Assembly: GCF_004138165.1 (NCBI RefSeq)
Contig: NZ_RYFF01000005.1
Span: 1-64,000, forward strand
Length of the DNA stretch: 64,000 bases
Reading direction: 5' to 3'
Source of the DNA: Candidatus Chloroploca sp. Khr17
Lineage (GTDB): Bacteria > Chloroflexota > Chloroflexia > Chloroflexales > Chloroflexaceae
Shown: piece by piece, positions 7,715 through 19,900 of the stretch
Position numbering within the stretch: position 1 is the first letter of the stretch
Layout: every line of letters starts with the position of its first letter
Position numbers and translations under genes: made by a program
Notes under the pieces: model-generated
Database searches by the model: none
What the model was told of the DNA's origin: nothing
Seen by the model: the letters and a program-made list of their open reading frames with translations, nothing else

Positions 7715-8986
7715 ATGGTCAGGAGTATCGGTGGGATTGCTCAGGCATCACGGTATCAGTTCGCGAATGGCATGATCGCCCTCGTGCATCGCAATCCCAG
7801 TACACCTACCGTCAGTGTGCGGGGCGAGTTGCGCTTGGGGGCGGTTGATGAGCCGGCTCTCGCTAATGGCCTGGCGTTGCTGACCGGCGCTGCGCTTATT
7901 CGTGGTGCCGGTGAGCGTACCTTTCAACAGTTGGTCGCCGAAACCGAGGCCCGTGGCTGTGGAGTCAGTGCCGCCGGTGGGCTCCACGCGACGAGTTTTG
8001 GCGGGCGGGCGCTGGTGGAAGATTTGCCCCTCATCCTTGAACTCCTGGCCGATATGCTCATCCATCCGACTTTTCCGCGCCACGAGGTTACGAAGCTGCG
8101 CAATCAGTTCTTGATGAGCTTGCGTGAACAGGAAGAGGAGCCGATGACTAGGGCGTCACGGGCGATCCATACGTTGCTCTATCCGCCCGAACATCCCTAT
8201 AGCCGCCTCGCGACGGGGACGCTTATGACGGTGCAGGCGCTAGAGCGTGATGATCTCGTGCGTTTTCATGGTGCTTATCATCCCCAGGATGCGATCATTG
8301 CTGTGGTTGGTGATGTTGAGCCTGACGCTGTCTTTGCGGCCCTGGAACGCCATTTTGGCTCATGGAACCCCGGCAAATCACCGCCCAAAACGACCCTGCC
8401 CGCTGTGCCGCCGTTGCACGAACCGCAGCGTTGCGATATCGTGATGGAGGGCAAGCTCCAGTCTGATGTGATCTGGGCTGTCCACGGCCTCGCCCGCAAT
8501 GATCCTGATTTTTATCCTGCGATGCTCGCCAATCTGATCCTTGGCCGCTTGGGGCTCGGGGGGCGACTTGGCGAAGAGGTGCGTGAGAACCAGGGTATGG
8601 CCTACTATTGTTCGAGCAGCCTCGATGCTGATCTGGGCGCAGGCCCCTGGTCAGCCGTGGCTGGGGTCAACCCGCATGATGTCGAACGAGCGATCGAGGC
8701 GATGCTGCACGAGATCCGCCTTTTTGCTCGTGAAGGGCCAACGGCGCAAGAATTGGCCGATGCGCGCGCTTTTCTTACCGGGATTCTTGTGCTTGGCCTT
8801 GAGACCAACGATGGCATGGCCGGAACCTTGCTGGCGATGGAACGCTATAACCTTGGGCGCGATTTTATCGAGCGCTACCCGGCGTTGCTTGCCGCTGTTT
8901 CCCACGAAGAGATCCTGGAGGTGGCCCGGCGCTATCTCGGTGGTGCTGGCTATGCCCTGGCCGTCGCGGGTCCACCGTCTAACTAG
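7715..8986 (+). CDS. M16 (insulinase-like) peptidase, non-catalytic type
   Basis: A 423-residue two-domain M16 protein. The family fold is visible in the N-terminal domain (SVRGELRLGAVDEP, then the helix with GLALL and GAGERTFQQLVAE) and in the second domain starting near residue 230 (IVMEGKLQSDVIWAVHGLARND). The zinc motif HXXEH, expected at about residues 55-59, reads LLTGA, so both zinc histidines and the catalytic glutamate are missing. In M16 heterodimers such a subunit pairs with an active one; no partner gene is adjacent here. An AGGAG box precedes the ATG. Confidence 0.8.
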   Translation: MVRSIGGIAQASRYQFANGMIALVHRNPSTPTVSVRGELRLGAVDEPALANGLALLTGAALIRGAGERTFQQLVAETEARGCGVSAAGGLHATSFGGRALVEDLPLILELLADMLIHPTFPRHEVTKLRNQFLMSLREQEEEPMTRASRAIHTLLYPPEHPYSRLATGTLMTVQALERDDLVRFHGAYHPQDAIIAVVGDVEPDAVFAALERHFGSWNPGKSPPKTTLPAVPPLHEPQRCDIVMEGKLQSDVIWAVHGLARNDPDFYPAMLANLILGRLGLGGRLGEEVRENQGMAYYCSSSLDADLGAGPWSAVAGVNPHDVERAIEAMLHEIRLFAREGPTAQELADARAFLTGILVLGLETNDGMAGTLLAMERYNLGRDFIERYPALLAAVSHEEILEVARRYLGGAGYALAVAGPPSN

Positions 8987-9340
8987 GTAGTCTGTCAACG
9001 AAGTTTCCCGGTCTTCTGGAGTGCCGGCTTATGGTTTTCCAGAAATGAATCCGCTCCAACCTACGAAGGTTGGCTTCGCTTCCCATAGCCGAGGGCTTAT
9101 GGTTTTCTAGAAATGAATCCGCTCTAGCCCACGAAGGTGGGCTTCGCATTGCCTAGCCGAGGGCTTTAGCCCGACGGCATCAGGCGCATAGCGGATTATG
9201 TACTGAAAGACCATTAGCCCGACGGCATCGGGTGCATACCGGATTATATACTGGAAGACCATCCGCCGGTACTCCCTTCGGCAGCAGAGCAGAAAATGTA
9301 CGTTACAGACTACGAAAACATGCCCAAGGGAGGAACGTTG
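8987..9340. repeat. Tandem copies of a dispersed palindromic repeat
   Basis: Two diverged copies of a unit (from about 9029 and 9097) share GAATCCGCTC, the hairpin built on CCNACGAAGGTNGG and AGCCGAGGGCTT. They are followed by two copies of a segment with GCATACCGGATTAT-type sequence ending in GACCAT. The same unit occurs once at about 270-420. No gene is seen. Confidence 0.75.
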
Positions 9341-9565
9341 ATGATTGTTGCAGGTACCCGCGATGCTGTGCTGAATCAGGTTCAGGCGGTCAATATTCAT
9401 GGCACGATCCTCTATGATCTTGCCTATACCCACGTAGGCGAAACCCAACCCCGCCAGGCGCGCCTCGGCAGTGAGAGTCTTTATCCCGAACCGCAATCAG
9501 GTGATCTCATTCGGGTGCAGTATATGATGAATGTCGCTACTACGGTAGAGCGTCGTACGCGGTAG
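9341..9565 (+). CDS. Small hypothetical protein (74 aa)
   Basis: A short soluble protein (MIVAGTRDAVLNQVQAVNIH...) with no recognised domain. The ATG at 9341 is preceded by an AGGGAGG box at 9328-9334, which makes it a better start than the in-frame ATG at 9296. The alternating hydrophobic pattern suggests a small beta-rich domain. It precedes the secreted beta-helix genes by about 150 bases; no functional link can be shown. Confidence 0.55.
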   Translation: MIVAGTRDAVLNQVQAVNIHGTILYDLAYTHVGETQPRQARLGSESLYPEPQSGDLIRVQYMMNVATTVERRTR

Positions 9566-9718
9566 ATAAGGACTCAATTCCTATCGGTACACTCTATCAT
9601 GTGGTTACGACTCGTGCTAAAATAACAGCGCGTATCGATGCGCTTTTTTGGCATATCCTCTGTTGCTCTCCTCCCGATGGTATCGCCGTTGCCCCGGCGG
9701 CGGCACAAGGAGTTCGGC

Positions 9719-12700
9719 ATGGCTCCGCGCAGGCACACTCTTCTTCTCCTCACGGTCGTTGCTCTCGTCGTTGCTTCGTTTGGTCTGGTCACCCTCCTTC
9801 CCGCGCAGTCTGGTCGTTCCGAGGTGGTCTTTTTTGTTGACACCCTGGAAGATCTGGATGGTACCAATGGATGTGTGGAACCTGGCCCCGGTCGTACCTG
9901 TAGCCTCCGTCAGGCGATTGTGAGTGCGAATGCGCATCCAGCAAATAGTGATTATAAAGTCATTACCTTCCGTTATTTTACCGATGGCCCGCTCTCAACC
10001 GAGGGTGGCATTGTCCGGCTTGACCCCTTGAAGCCGGTGTTGCCCAAGCTTACGACGGATCGCGTTGAAATTATTGCGAACGATCTCTTTGGGATTCCCA
10101 AGATTCAGCTCGATGGCAATGGCCGCGACGTCGGTTTTCAACTCGCTGGCAATGAGGGGTTGATCCGGGGCCTGAGTCTCTATGGCTTTTCGGATTTTGG
10201 GATTGAGGAATTTCTTGGTTCGGCGATTTATATTACGGGCAATAATAATCGTGTCGAGCGCTCGTTTATCGGTGTCAATCCGGATGGACAGACGATCCCT
10301 GGGCGGCAAAATTTTAGTGGCGTTCGGATCGAGGGCAGTGCCACTGGCAATGTGATCGGTGGGGCCGGTGGGCCTGGTGTGGCGAATTATATCAGCGGCA
10401 ATACGCAAAATGGGGTCATTATTCGCAATGCCTCGGGCAATTTTGTCCAGAATAATTTCATTGGCATTGTACGTGAGAATCAGTCAACGACCCTGGTTGC
10501 GCGGGGTAATGGGCAGTATGGGGTGCAAATTGCCAGTATTAGCAGTAGCCTCAGTACCAATAATGTGATTGGTGGTACGAGCGCCGAACTCGCCAATGTG
10601 ATTGCGGATAATGGTCAGGCCGGTATTCTGCTGCGCGGTTCGGGTACGATTACGAATGCTGTCCAGGCCAATTATGTTGGTCTCGATAGCGCCAATAACG
10701 ATTTCAGGAATCGTGCCGATGGCTTGCTCCTTGAAGCTGGCGCACGCAATAACCTCATCGGTGGTTCGGGGGCGGCCCCGCTGGTCATCAGTAATAATGT
10801 CAACTATGGCATCCATTTGCGCCTCAATGGCGATCTCACGCGTGATAACGTGATCGCTGGGACGACGTTTATTGGAACCCGTACCGATGGGGTGACTGCC
10901 TTTGGCAATGGTCGCGGTGGGGTGCTGATTGCCCCCGGGGTCACCGGGACGCTGCTCCAGGGTGCGGGCAATAGTCTGCGTATTGCTGCCAATGCAGGCC
11001 CCGGGGTGATTATTGGTGGCATTGGTGAGCTGGCGGCCAATAATCGGATCGAGCAGGCGCTTATCGGCCTTGTGCCAGCCCCTGGCGGTTTCCAGGCTCG
11101 CCCCAATGCGCTTGGTGGGGTGGAGGTTGTCACCTCAACGACGACCCTTCTGTCCAATAATCGGATTGGCGGCAATACGACGAGTGGGGTGTCTATTGGC
11201 GCTGGTGCAACCGGTGTGACGTTGATGGGCAATATCATTACGGACAATAGCACCAGTGGTGTGGCGATCCAGCCTGATGCGACTGATGTAACGTTGATGG
11301 GCAATACCATCAGCGCCAATGCAACCTATGGGGTTCACGTTGGCGTTGGGGTTGAAGGTACGCGGCTCTTGGGCAATACGGTCGCTGATCAGGCCCTTGC
11401 TGGGATCTGGCTCGATGGGGCCAGCAATACAACGGTCATTACCAATACGCTAACCGGCAATGCCGCCGGTGGACTCGTCGTGCAGGCGGCCAGCAATACT
11501 ACAATTACCGAGAATGTCTTTGGCGCGAACGCTTCCTTCGGGCTGCGTGTCAGTGAGAGTATGACCACGACGGTTGGCCTCAATCGCGTCGGGTTGACGA
11601 TGGATACGCGCACTGCCCTTGGGAACCTCGGTACGGGTATCGAGGTCTTTGATGCGCAGACGACCGCGCTTACCAATAATTTTGTGGCGAGCAATGCTGG
11701 CGCTGGCATGGTGATTACGGGAACCAAGACCCGTGCGACGAATGTGCAAGGCAATGTCACTGGTTTGCTGCGTGATGCCGAAGGGTTTGCCCGTGTGGCG
11801 AGCCCCAACCTCGGGCCGCAGATCCTTGTCGCCGAGGGGCCGTATCTGACGTTGATCAGTGGCAATACGGTCGCGGGTGATAATGATCCGCTCACTGCCT
11901 ACCCTGGGATTGTGATTTCGGGGACGCAGACTTTCACCGCGACGGTTGAGGCCAATCGCATTGGTTTTGTGCCCACCGCACCACCCGATGGCGAACCCTT
12001 TCTTAGCTTTGGTCATAGCGAGGGCATTGTCGTTGAGGGGGCGCACTATGTCCAGATTCGCAATAATAATCGCATTCGTCGCAATGATGGGGCTGCAATT
12101 CGTCTCACTGATGTGATGTCGGCGACGGTGACTGATCATATGGCGGATCGGGCGATCTTTGAGAATGGCCGTGGTATTGTGGTGACAGGTACGTCGCAGT
12201 TTGTGACGCTGGCTCAGAATGAGCTTGTGGCGAACCGTGGTGATGCTATTGCGCTTGAAACGGTCAGCCAGATCGCTGATGTGCTGGTGCGTGAAAATAC
12301 GCTGCGGGCCAACGAGGGCTTTGGTATTCTGCTCAACGGCAATGTCCAGCGGGTGAAACTCCCTGGCAATCGGCTCAGTTTCAATCAGGCCGGGGGCATC
12401 AATTTTGTGCGTGCGGCTCCTTCGCCCGCCGCCACCAATCCGAATCATGATCTTGCCCCGCCTATCATCGATCTCACTGGCACTGATCCGATGCGCCTGC
12501 GCGTCTTTGATAATGGAACGTTCCAGGGACGGGTGATCACCGCGACGCTGGAACCCGGGGCTTTGCCCGCGCCCCTCGATGGCTGTGTCACCTGTACGAT
12601 CGAAGTTTTCCGCCCTGATCCTGAATCGCTCGGCCAGGGTCTGACGTCGCTTGTGACGGTCACAGCCTCGCCCGAAGGCCTCTATAGCGGCCAGTTCGAG

Positions 12701-13945
12701 AATCTGACCGACACCCTCGAGTTGCTGCTCATCGCCACTGATGTGCTCAGCAATAGCTCTGAGTATGGTGCCTTTCCGGTGCGACGTGGCATGGTCTTCC
12801 AGGAAGCAAATCTGATCCGCGAGGCGATCCCCGGCGAGACGGTGCTCTTTACGCTTGCCTTGTCGAATACGGGTACCTTGAACCTCGTTGACCTGCAGGT
12901 CGATGTGTCGGCTCCGCTTGAGGGTTGGACGCTCGTGACGAATCCGGTGACGAGTACCCTTCTGACCCTCGCAGATGGTGAAGTCAAGCAACTGACGTTC
13001 GCGTTGACCTTGCCCCCAGGGGCGCATCCGAATGCACGCGCTGGTCTGGTCAATGTGCTGAATGTGACGGTTAGCAATGCCTATGGCTCACCAACAACCG
13101 CTCGGTTGGAGACACGTGTTCGGGCGCAGCCAATCCTTCAGGTTGATCCACTGGTGGCCGTGGGCGCTGCCCGACCCGGGGCTTTGGTCGAACATCAGCA
13201 TACGCTCCGCAATCAAGGCAATGTAACGGTTACGGCCAATCTTGCCGCTGTGACCCGTGATGCCATCGGGATCACCGAACTCTGGACAACGACCTTGCCG
13301 ACGACCACGGTGACGCTCGCGCCCGAGACCGAGGTTACTCTGCCCGTGCTGGTGCGGGTGCCCCCTGGTGCCCAGGTGCTCGATCCGTTGGGCAATCCGG
13401 TGCAGGCGACCACGAGCGTCACGGCAACGGTGCCAGCTTTTGAGGGGGTGAATCCGTTGCTCAGTTACCCTGCGTTGACCCTGCCCTTTACCGCGACAAC
13501 CCGCGTTGGCCTTGCTCCCGATGCTGACCTTGAACGCGACGAGACCGCCGAGGCTGCGGCCGGTGGCGAGGCGATCTTTACCCATACGGTGATCAATCAG
13601 AGCAATGGGACGGCTTTTTTCTGCCTGATTGCTTCGACGACCAAAGGCAGTACGGTGCGCTTCGAGTCGGCCACCCGCGATTTTGTGGTTGATGCGAATG
13701 GCTGCTTCCGCCTCGATCTGGTCAATGATGGCAGCCAACAGCCCCCGCTCTTCCGTGAAGCCCAGTTCCGGACCATTGTCTCGCTTGATCCACGTCTGTT
13801 GCCCAATGAGCGCGAGCTTGTCACGTTGACCTTGCGCGAAGCCTCAACCGAGCAAGTCATAAGCGATGCAACGCTGGTCAATCAGATCACGATTGTGCGT
13901 GGCAACCGGCTGCCAAGGGTATGGTTACCGCTGGTGCAAAAATAA
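9719..13945 (+). CDS. Secreted right-handed beta-helix protein with CSLREA motif
   Basis: A 1408-residue exported protein. A signal peptide covers about residues 1-33 (basic start, then LLLLTVVALVVASFGLV). The CSLRQAI motif near residue 61 belongs to the CSLREA-type N-terminal domain of secreted right-handed beta-helix proteins. Residues about 100-900 are a parallel beta-helix rich in NNRI, GNVIGG and NTI turns. The rest is Ig-like or CARDB-like domains with TxxNTGT repeats. It ends in LPRVWLPLVQK. Start at 9719 is set by AAGGAG at 9707-9712 and the signal peptide; the frame is open back to 9638. It is probably a cell-surface or matrix protein, possibly carbohydrate-binding. It is followed after 12 bases by a related, larger gene. 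Confidence 0.85.
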   Translation: MAPRRHTLLLLTVVALVVASFGLVTLLPAQSGRSEVVFFVDTLEDLDGTNGCVEPGPGRTCSLRQAIVSANAHPANSDYKVITFRYFTDGPLSTEGGIVRLDPLKPVLPKLTTDRVEIIANDLFGIPKIQLDGNGRDVGFQLAGNEGLIRGLSLYGFSDFGIEEFLGSAIYITGNNNRVERSFIGVNPDGQTIPGRQNFSGVRIEGSATGNVIGGAGGPGVANYISGNTQNGVIIRNASGNFVQNNFIGIVRENQSTTLVARGNGQYGVQIASISSSLSTNNVIGGTSAELANVIADNGQAGILLRGSGTITNAVQANYVGLDSANNDFRNRADGLLLEAGARNNLIGGSGAAPLVISNNVNYGIHLRLNGDLTRDNVIAGTTFIGTRTDGVTAFGNGRGGVLIAPGVTGTLLQGAGNSLRIAANAGPGVIIGGIGELAANNRIEQALIGLVPAPGGFQARPNALGGVEVVTSTTTLLSNNRIGGNTTSGVSIGAGATGVTLMGNIITDNSTSGVAIQPDATDVTLMGNTISANATYGVHVGVGVEGTRLLGNTVADQALAGIWLDGASNTTVITNTLTGNAAGGLVVQAASNTTITENVFGANASFGLRVSESMTTTVGLNRVGLTMDTRTALGNLGTGIEVFDAQTTALTNNFVASNAGAGMVITGTKTRATNVQGNVTGLLRDAEGFARVASPNLGPQILVAEGPYLTLISGNTVAGDNDPLTAYPGIVISGTQTFTATVEANRIGFVPTAPPDGEPFLSFGHSEGIVVEGAHYVQIRNNNRIRRNDGAAIRLTDVMSATVTDHMADRAIFENGRGIVVTGTSQFVTLAQNELVANRGDAIALETVSQIADVLVRENTLRANEGFGILLNGNVQRVKLPGNRLSFNQAGGINFVRAAPSPAATNPNHDLAPPIIDLTGTDPMRLRVFDNGTFQGRVITATLEPGALPAPLDGCVTCTIEVFRPDPESLGQGLTSLVTVTASPEGLYSGQFENLTDTLELLLIATDVLSNSSEYGAFPVRRGMVFQEANLIREAIPGETVLFTLALSNTGTLNLVDLQVDVSAPLEGWTLVTNPVTSTLLTLADGEVKQLTFALTLPPGAHPNARAGLVNVLNVTVSNAYGSPTTARLETRVRAQPILQVDPLVAVGAARPGALVEHQHTLRNQGNVTVTANLAAVTRDAIGITELWTTTLPTTTVTLAPETEVTLPVLVRVPPGAQVLDPLGNPVQATTSVTATVPAFEGVNPLLSYPALTLPFTATTRVGLAPDADLERDETAEAAAGGEAIFTHTVINQSNGTAFFCLIASTTKGSTVRFESATRDFVVDANGCFRLDLVNDGSQQPPLFREAQFRTIVSLDPRLLPNERELVTLTLREASTEQVISDATLVNQITIVRGNRLPRVWLPLVQK

Positions 13946-13957
13946 AGGAGGAGCGCC

Positions 13958-16900
13958 GTGGCATCACTCAATCGTCGTCTCGCGCTGGTGCTCATGCTGG
14001 CGCTGCTCTTCGCGTTGCTTGCTCCACTGCCGGTGCCCTGGTCGTTTGTCGCTGCTCAAGAGAGCATTGTCGTCAGTAATCTCACTGACCTTGACAATGG
14101 TGGGGCGAATGATTGTGGCGCTGATGGATGTAGCCTGCGCGAGGCGATCCGTCTGGCGAATGACCGCGATGGGCTAAATAGCATCACGTTTAGCGTGACC
14201 GGGACGATCACCCTCGAAACGGCCTTGCCCATCTTGACTGATGATGCGACGACGATTGATGCGACCAGCGCCGATCCGGCGGCGATGCAGCCCAACGTGA
14301 CGCTGAATGCCCTGGGCATTGCGCCGGGCTCGCACGGGTTGCATCTCCAGAGCAACAACAATGTGGTGCGGGGCCTGGCGCTTATTCGTGCTCCGGCGGG
14401 TATGTCAGCGGATATCGCTGGGGCGGGCATCTTTCTTGATGGCGCGAGCGGCAATCAACTCTATCAAAACTGGCTTGGCCTCGCTGCCGATGGTTCGGCC
14501 CAGGGCAATCAGGGCTATGGCCTGCTCATCGGCAATGGGGCGAGCAATAATGTCATTGGGGCTGACCGTGATGATCAACGCAATGTTTTGACGTCAAACG
14601 TCATGGGCGGCATTCGCATCAATTCGGCGAGCAATAATGCCTTGAATCAGAATAATCTGATTGAGGGCAACTATGTTGGGACGACGCCTACGGGTGATGC
14701 TGCAGGTAACAATGGGACACGTACAGATAGCGCGGGCCTTAGCCTCCGTGCCGGTGCGGTCAATACGATAATCCGTAACAATGTGATCGGGGGGTTCCCT
14801 GAGTCATTTGGTATTTTTATGCCCGGCGTTGATCAGGTGTCGACCAATGCACTCATTGCGCGGGATACCGTGATTGTAGGCAATACGATTGGGGTGACGC
14901 GTGGTGGCACACCCATCCCAAATAAATTTGGTCTTCAGCTTGGCAGCAATGCCTATGGCCCACGCAATACGACGATTGGTGGCCTCGATCCACTTGACCG
15001 CAATATCATTGCCGGCAATACCAACTACGGTATTCGTTTCCTTGATACCGGGTTTGTCTGGGGCGATGCAACTATTCTTGGCAATCTGATCGGTTTGACT
15101 GCTGATGGCACGCCGCTGCCCAATGGCACAAGCAGTGATAGCTCCTCCGGGGCGCTCTTCATTGGTCTGCTTGGCGGTGGTACCGCCCAGTTCCCGCCGG
15201 GGCGCGTTACCGTTGGCCCCAATAATGTGATCGCAGCAAGCCGCAGTTTTGGTATTCATGTTCGTTCCAGTAACCATGTCATCAAAGGCAATTATATTGG
15301 GACAAGTCTCTCCGGCGATCGTTCTGAAACGGGCCTGACTGCCCATGGTGGGGCGAGCATTTTTCTTGAGCATGGTACTGGGGTTACCATTGGTGGGACG
15401 ACCATTGCTGACCGCAATGTGCTTGCGTATGGCGGCTCGCAGGTCGGTGGTGCGCGTGCCGCGATCCTGATCAATCCGGTGGCGCTGGGAACCAACCGCT
15501 GCAATGGTACTTGTACAACGAGCGGCCATCTGATCGAAGGCAACTATCTTGGGGTTCGTCCCGATGGTGTGACGCCGTTGAATGCCGCGTCGCCTTCTGG
15601 TACCGAGGGGATGCGCATCTGGCGCACCACCGGTGTGACGGTGCGCAATAATGTGATTGGTGGGGTTGGCCAGGGTCTCGCCCTGGGGGAACCGAGCACT
15701 GTCGCTGGTGCCGTCACCAATCTGCTGATCGAGGGCAATCTGATTGGTGCCCCGGCAACGGGCGAGTTGCCGCTTGATGCCAATCTCGCCGCCGCACCGC
15801 GCAATTTCTCGGTTGGCATTCGTCTCTACAATGGCTCAAATAATGTGATCCGTCAAAACCTCGTTGCCTATAATGGCTCCGGCCAGACGTTTGATGTCGT
15901 ACCTGGTATTTTGATTGGTTCGCTGTTTGATGGCAATCTCGCGAGTAATAATGATCTGATTGGCAATCGTCTGGTGCGCAATGGCGGTGTCGATGCACCG
16001 GGTGTCCTGATCCGCGGCGCGACCGGCATTCGGATTTCGCAGACGACAACCGAGTTTCATCAGGGGCCGGGCATTGCTCTGCTTGACGGCGGCAATGTCG
16101 GGCGTACCCCGCCGACGCTGGATCCGCAGTTGCAGCAGAATCCCGACCCTGCCCCCCCCAGTGTCACTGGTTCGACTGATCCCGCGTGTGGCCCCGGTTG
16201 CACGGTCGAGATCTTTACGACGTCGCGTGGCACCGAAGCCGACGAGGGGCCGATCTATCTGTCCTCCGGGGCAACGCTTGCTGATGGTACCTTCAATATC
16301 CCGTTGCCCGTCTGTCAGCGCTATCTCAATGCAACAGTGACTGACGCCGCTGGCAATACGTCGCCTTTTAGTGCCCGCATTGACCTCGGCGTTGATCATC
16401 CCTGCGCGCCAATTGCGTTTGATCTCGTCGCCGATCCTGCTGGTACTGAACGCGCGGTGGCCCCTGGCGAGCAGACGACCTATCTGCATACGCTCAATAA
16501 TGCTTCCCCGATCACCTTGACCTTCTCGGTGGCCCTGACTTCGACCCAGCGCTGGGCCAATGGGCCAACCCTGGTTACGGTGCCCCCCAATGCGTCAACC
16601 CCGATTTCGGTGACCGTGACGGTGCCCGCTACCCAGACCGAGGCGGCCACCGAGACAACGAGCGTCCGTGCGCTCGTTGGAACCGCTCGCTCGTCGAATG
16701 TGGTGACCAATACGACTACGGTGCGGCTGCCTGGCCCGGCCTTCCCCGCGCTTACCGGTCCTCTGACGACGACGCTCGCCGGGCCGACGACGATCTTTAC
16801 CCATACGGTAAGCAATGTCGGCGATGTGGTCGGTGATTTTACGGTCAGCAGTACCGGTTTTGTGGGCGATCCGCCGCCCGGATGGTCGGTGGCCTCGGTG

Positions 16901-19900
16901 ACGCCGGCGTCGTTTACTTTGACTCCTACGCAGACGATGACGGTCACGGTGCTGGTCAATACGCCTGGTGCTCCCCCCGCCGGCCCGGTGGTCTTTGGGT
17001 TGCGGGCCTTGGTGACGGGTGACGAGACGCGGCTAGCCCAGACCGCCAATACGATTGTCGTGCCGGTGGTGCGTGGCTTGGCCTTTACCCCTGCGGCGCT
17101 ACAGCGTGTGACGACCGATCCTGGCGCAACGGCGCGATTTACCTATGTCCTGACCAATACCGGCAATGCCGCTGATAGCTTTGCCCTTGCGACCTCGGTA
17201 CCACCTGCTGGCTTGACCCTTACGGGCATAACTGCGACGCCGAGTCTGAGCAATCTGGCTACCGGCATCTCTTCGACGGTGCAACTGAGCTATGCGGTGG
17301 CGGATGCTGCGCTCGCCGGTACTTATCCGTTGACGGTGACGGCGCGTGCCACTGGTGGCGCTGATCCGCCTGCACCGGTGCTGCGCTCGCTTGAGGTCGT
17401 TGTCCGTGGGAGTGGGGCGGTGACGCTTACCCCGCCGCTGGCCGCGCCGCCCGCCGTTGATCTCACCGGCGCGACGCAACCCGTCGCAGTGACGACGGTC
17501 TTTACGGCGACCAATTCGGGCAATGCGTCGGCGCCGATCTTGCCCGGGCCGGTGACCGGTCTGCCGTCTGGTTGGACGGGGAATGTGACGGGCAATGGCT
17601 GTCCAGCGACCCTCCCCGGTCTTGCGCCAGCAGCATCTTGCCTCTTTACCGTGACGGTCACCGTGCCGCCTACCGCTGATGCCGGGGTGACTGATCTCAC
17701 GGTCGCGGCTACGGCAGATAATAGCGCCCGAACGAATCCGGCTGTGCCTGATGATACTGATGAAGCGACGCTCCGTGTGCAAGTTGCGGTGGTGCGCGGG
17801 GTGGCGCTGCGTCCTGCGAACCTTGCGCAACAGGCCTTGCCGGGCGCGACGGTGACGTTTGTGCATACGCTCGAAAATACCGGCAATGCGCCCGATAGTT
17901 ATACGCTTACTGTGAGCCAGACGGCGACATTGCCCGCCTGGACGCTCAGTCTGACGCCAACAGCGGTCAGTGACCTGGCGCGTGATGGCACACGGACGAT
18001 CACGACCACCACGGTGGTGCCGGCGAATCTGCTGGCGGGGGAGGTCAAACAGTTGACGGTGCGGGCCGCCGGGGTGAACAATGGGCCGACGGCGGAAGTG
18101 ACCGCAGCCGTGACGATCGGTTCGCTCGTGGCGGGCGAGTTGCTTGACAGCCCGCGTGGCAGCGTTGATCCCGGTGCCACAACGACCTATACGGTGACAG
18201 TGCGCAATACAGGGACTGAACGCACCAGGTATACCCTCGTCTTGAGCGATACGCTGCTGGGATGGCGTTCTGAAGTTGGCTCGGCGACGCCTGCGTTGCT
18301 GCCGGGGATGACCGGCACGCTGGTGATCAGTGTGACCGCACCGCTTGATGCTCTCCCCGAGGCGACCAATACAACGCGGCTGCGTTTGGTCAAAGAAGGC
18401 GTGCCCACGGTCATCCTTGATGAACGTGAAGCAAGTACGAGGATCGGGCCAGTGGTACGCGGCTTCCTCTTTACTCCCACAACGCTGCAGCGTGTGACTA
18501 CCGACCCGGCGACAACGGTACACTTCACGTACCTTCTGACCAATACTGGCAATGTGGCCGATAGCTTTACCATTGTTCCTTCGGTGCCGCCTGCCGGTTT
18601 CAGTGTGGCGGGGGTTTCGGCAACACCGAGCCTGAATGATCTTCCCGTTGGTGCTAGCTCGACGGTGCATGTGAGCTATACGGTTGGGGCCGACGTGTTA
18701 GAGGGAACCTATCCGTTGACGCTTACCGCTCGGGTGAGCGGGGGCGATGATCCTCCCCCGGATGCCCAGCGTGCTGCTGAGATTGTGGTGCGTGGGCGTG
18801 GTGCGGTGGCGCTTGTGCCCGAGATAGCCGAGTTGCCTGAGCTTGACCTGACCGGAGCGACGCAGCCGGTCGTGGTGACGGCGGTCTTTACCGCAACCAA
18901 TACGGGCAACGCACCTGCGCCGATCTTGCCGGGGCCGGTGACCGGGCTGCCGGATGGCTGGACAGGTGAGGTGACAGACAATGCGTGCCCTGCTGCATTG
19001 CCTGGCCTGGCTCCGGCAGCGACGTGTCGCTTTACCGTCACGGTCTCCCTTCCCGCCGATGCTGATGGGGGTGTGACCGATCTGACGGTGGCAGCCACGG
19101 CGGATAATAGCGCACGCACCAATCCGACGGTGCCGGATGCCACTGATGAAGCTACGTTGCGGGTGCGTGTGGCGGTCGCACGAGGCGTCGCGTTGCGGCC
19201 TGATGGTCTTGCTCAGTTAGTCGGCCCCGGTCAGACCGCGACGTTTGTCCATACGCTCGAAAATACGGGGAACGCCCCCGATAGCTTTACCCTCAGTGTG
19301 CTGCAGCCTCAGGCTGAACCAGTCTGGACGGTGGCGGTGAGTCCTTCGCTGGTCAGCGATCTGGCGCGTGATGGAACCCGTACCATTACCACGACAGCGG
19401 TGGTGCCTGCGACGGCGCTGCCGGGTGAAAGTGTACGCCTGACGATCCGCGCTGCCGGCGTCAATGCTGGCCCGGTAGCCGAAGTCACAGCGCTCGTGAC
19501 GGTTACGGAACGGGTTGTGCGTGATTTTGTCTTTACTCCTGAGCCACTTCAGCGCCGGACAACGGTTCCCGGCACGACGGTGATGTTCACGTATGTCTTG
19601 ACCAACACCGGTAGTGGGGTCGATAGCTTTGCCCTTGATCCCTCGGTGCCGCCTGACGGGGTGACGCTGCTCGGCGTGACGGCGACGCCGAGTCTGGTGA
19701 ATCTGCCGGCGGGCACCAGTTCCGAGGTACAGGTCAGGTATGCGGTCGCTTCGGCGGCGCTGGCGGGAACCTACCCGCTGACGATCACGGCGCGAGCGGT
19801 TGGTGGCCTTGAGCCGCCTGCACCCGCCGTGCGTTCAATTGAACTTGTCGTGGTGGCCGGAGGCTCGGTCGTGTTGAGTCCTGATCTGGTTGCACCACCC

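Noticed and set aside
9029-9262. CRISPR-like tandem repeats
   Set aside because: Units are of unequal length and diverged, without spacers of constant size; no cas genes are present.
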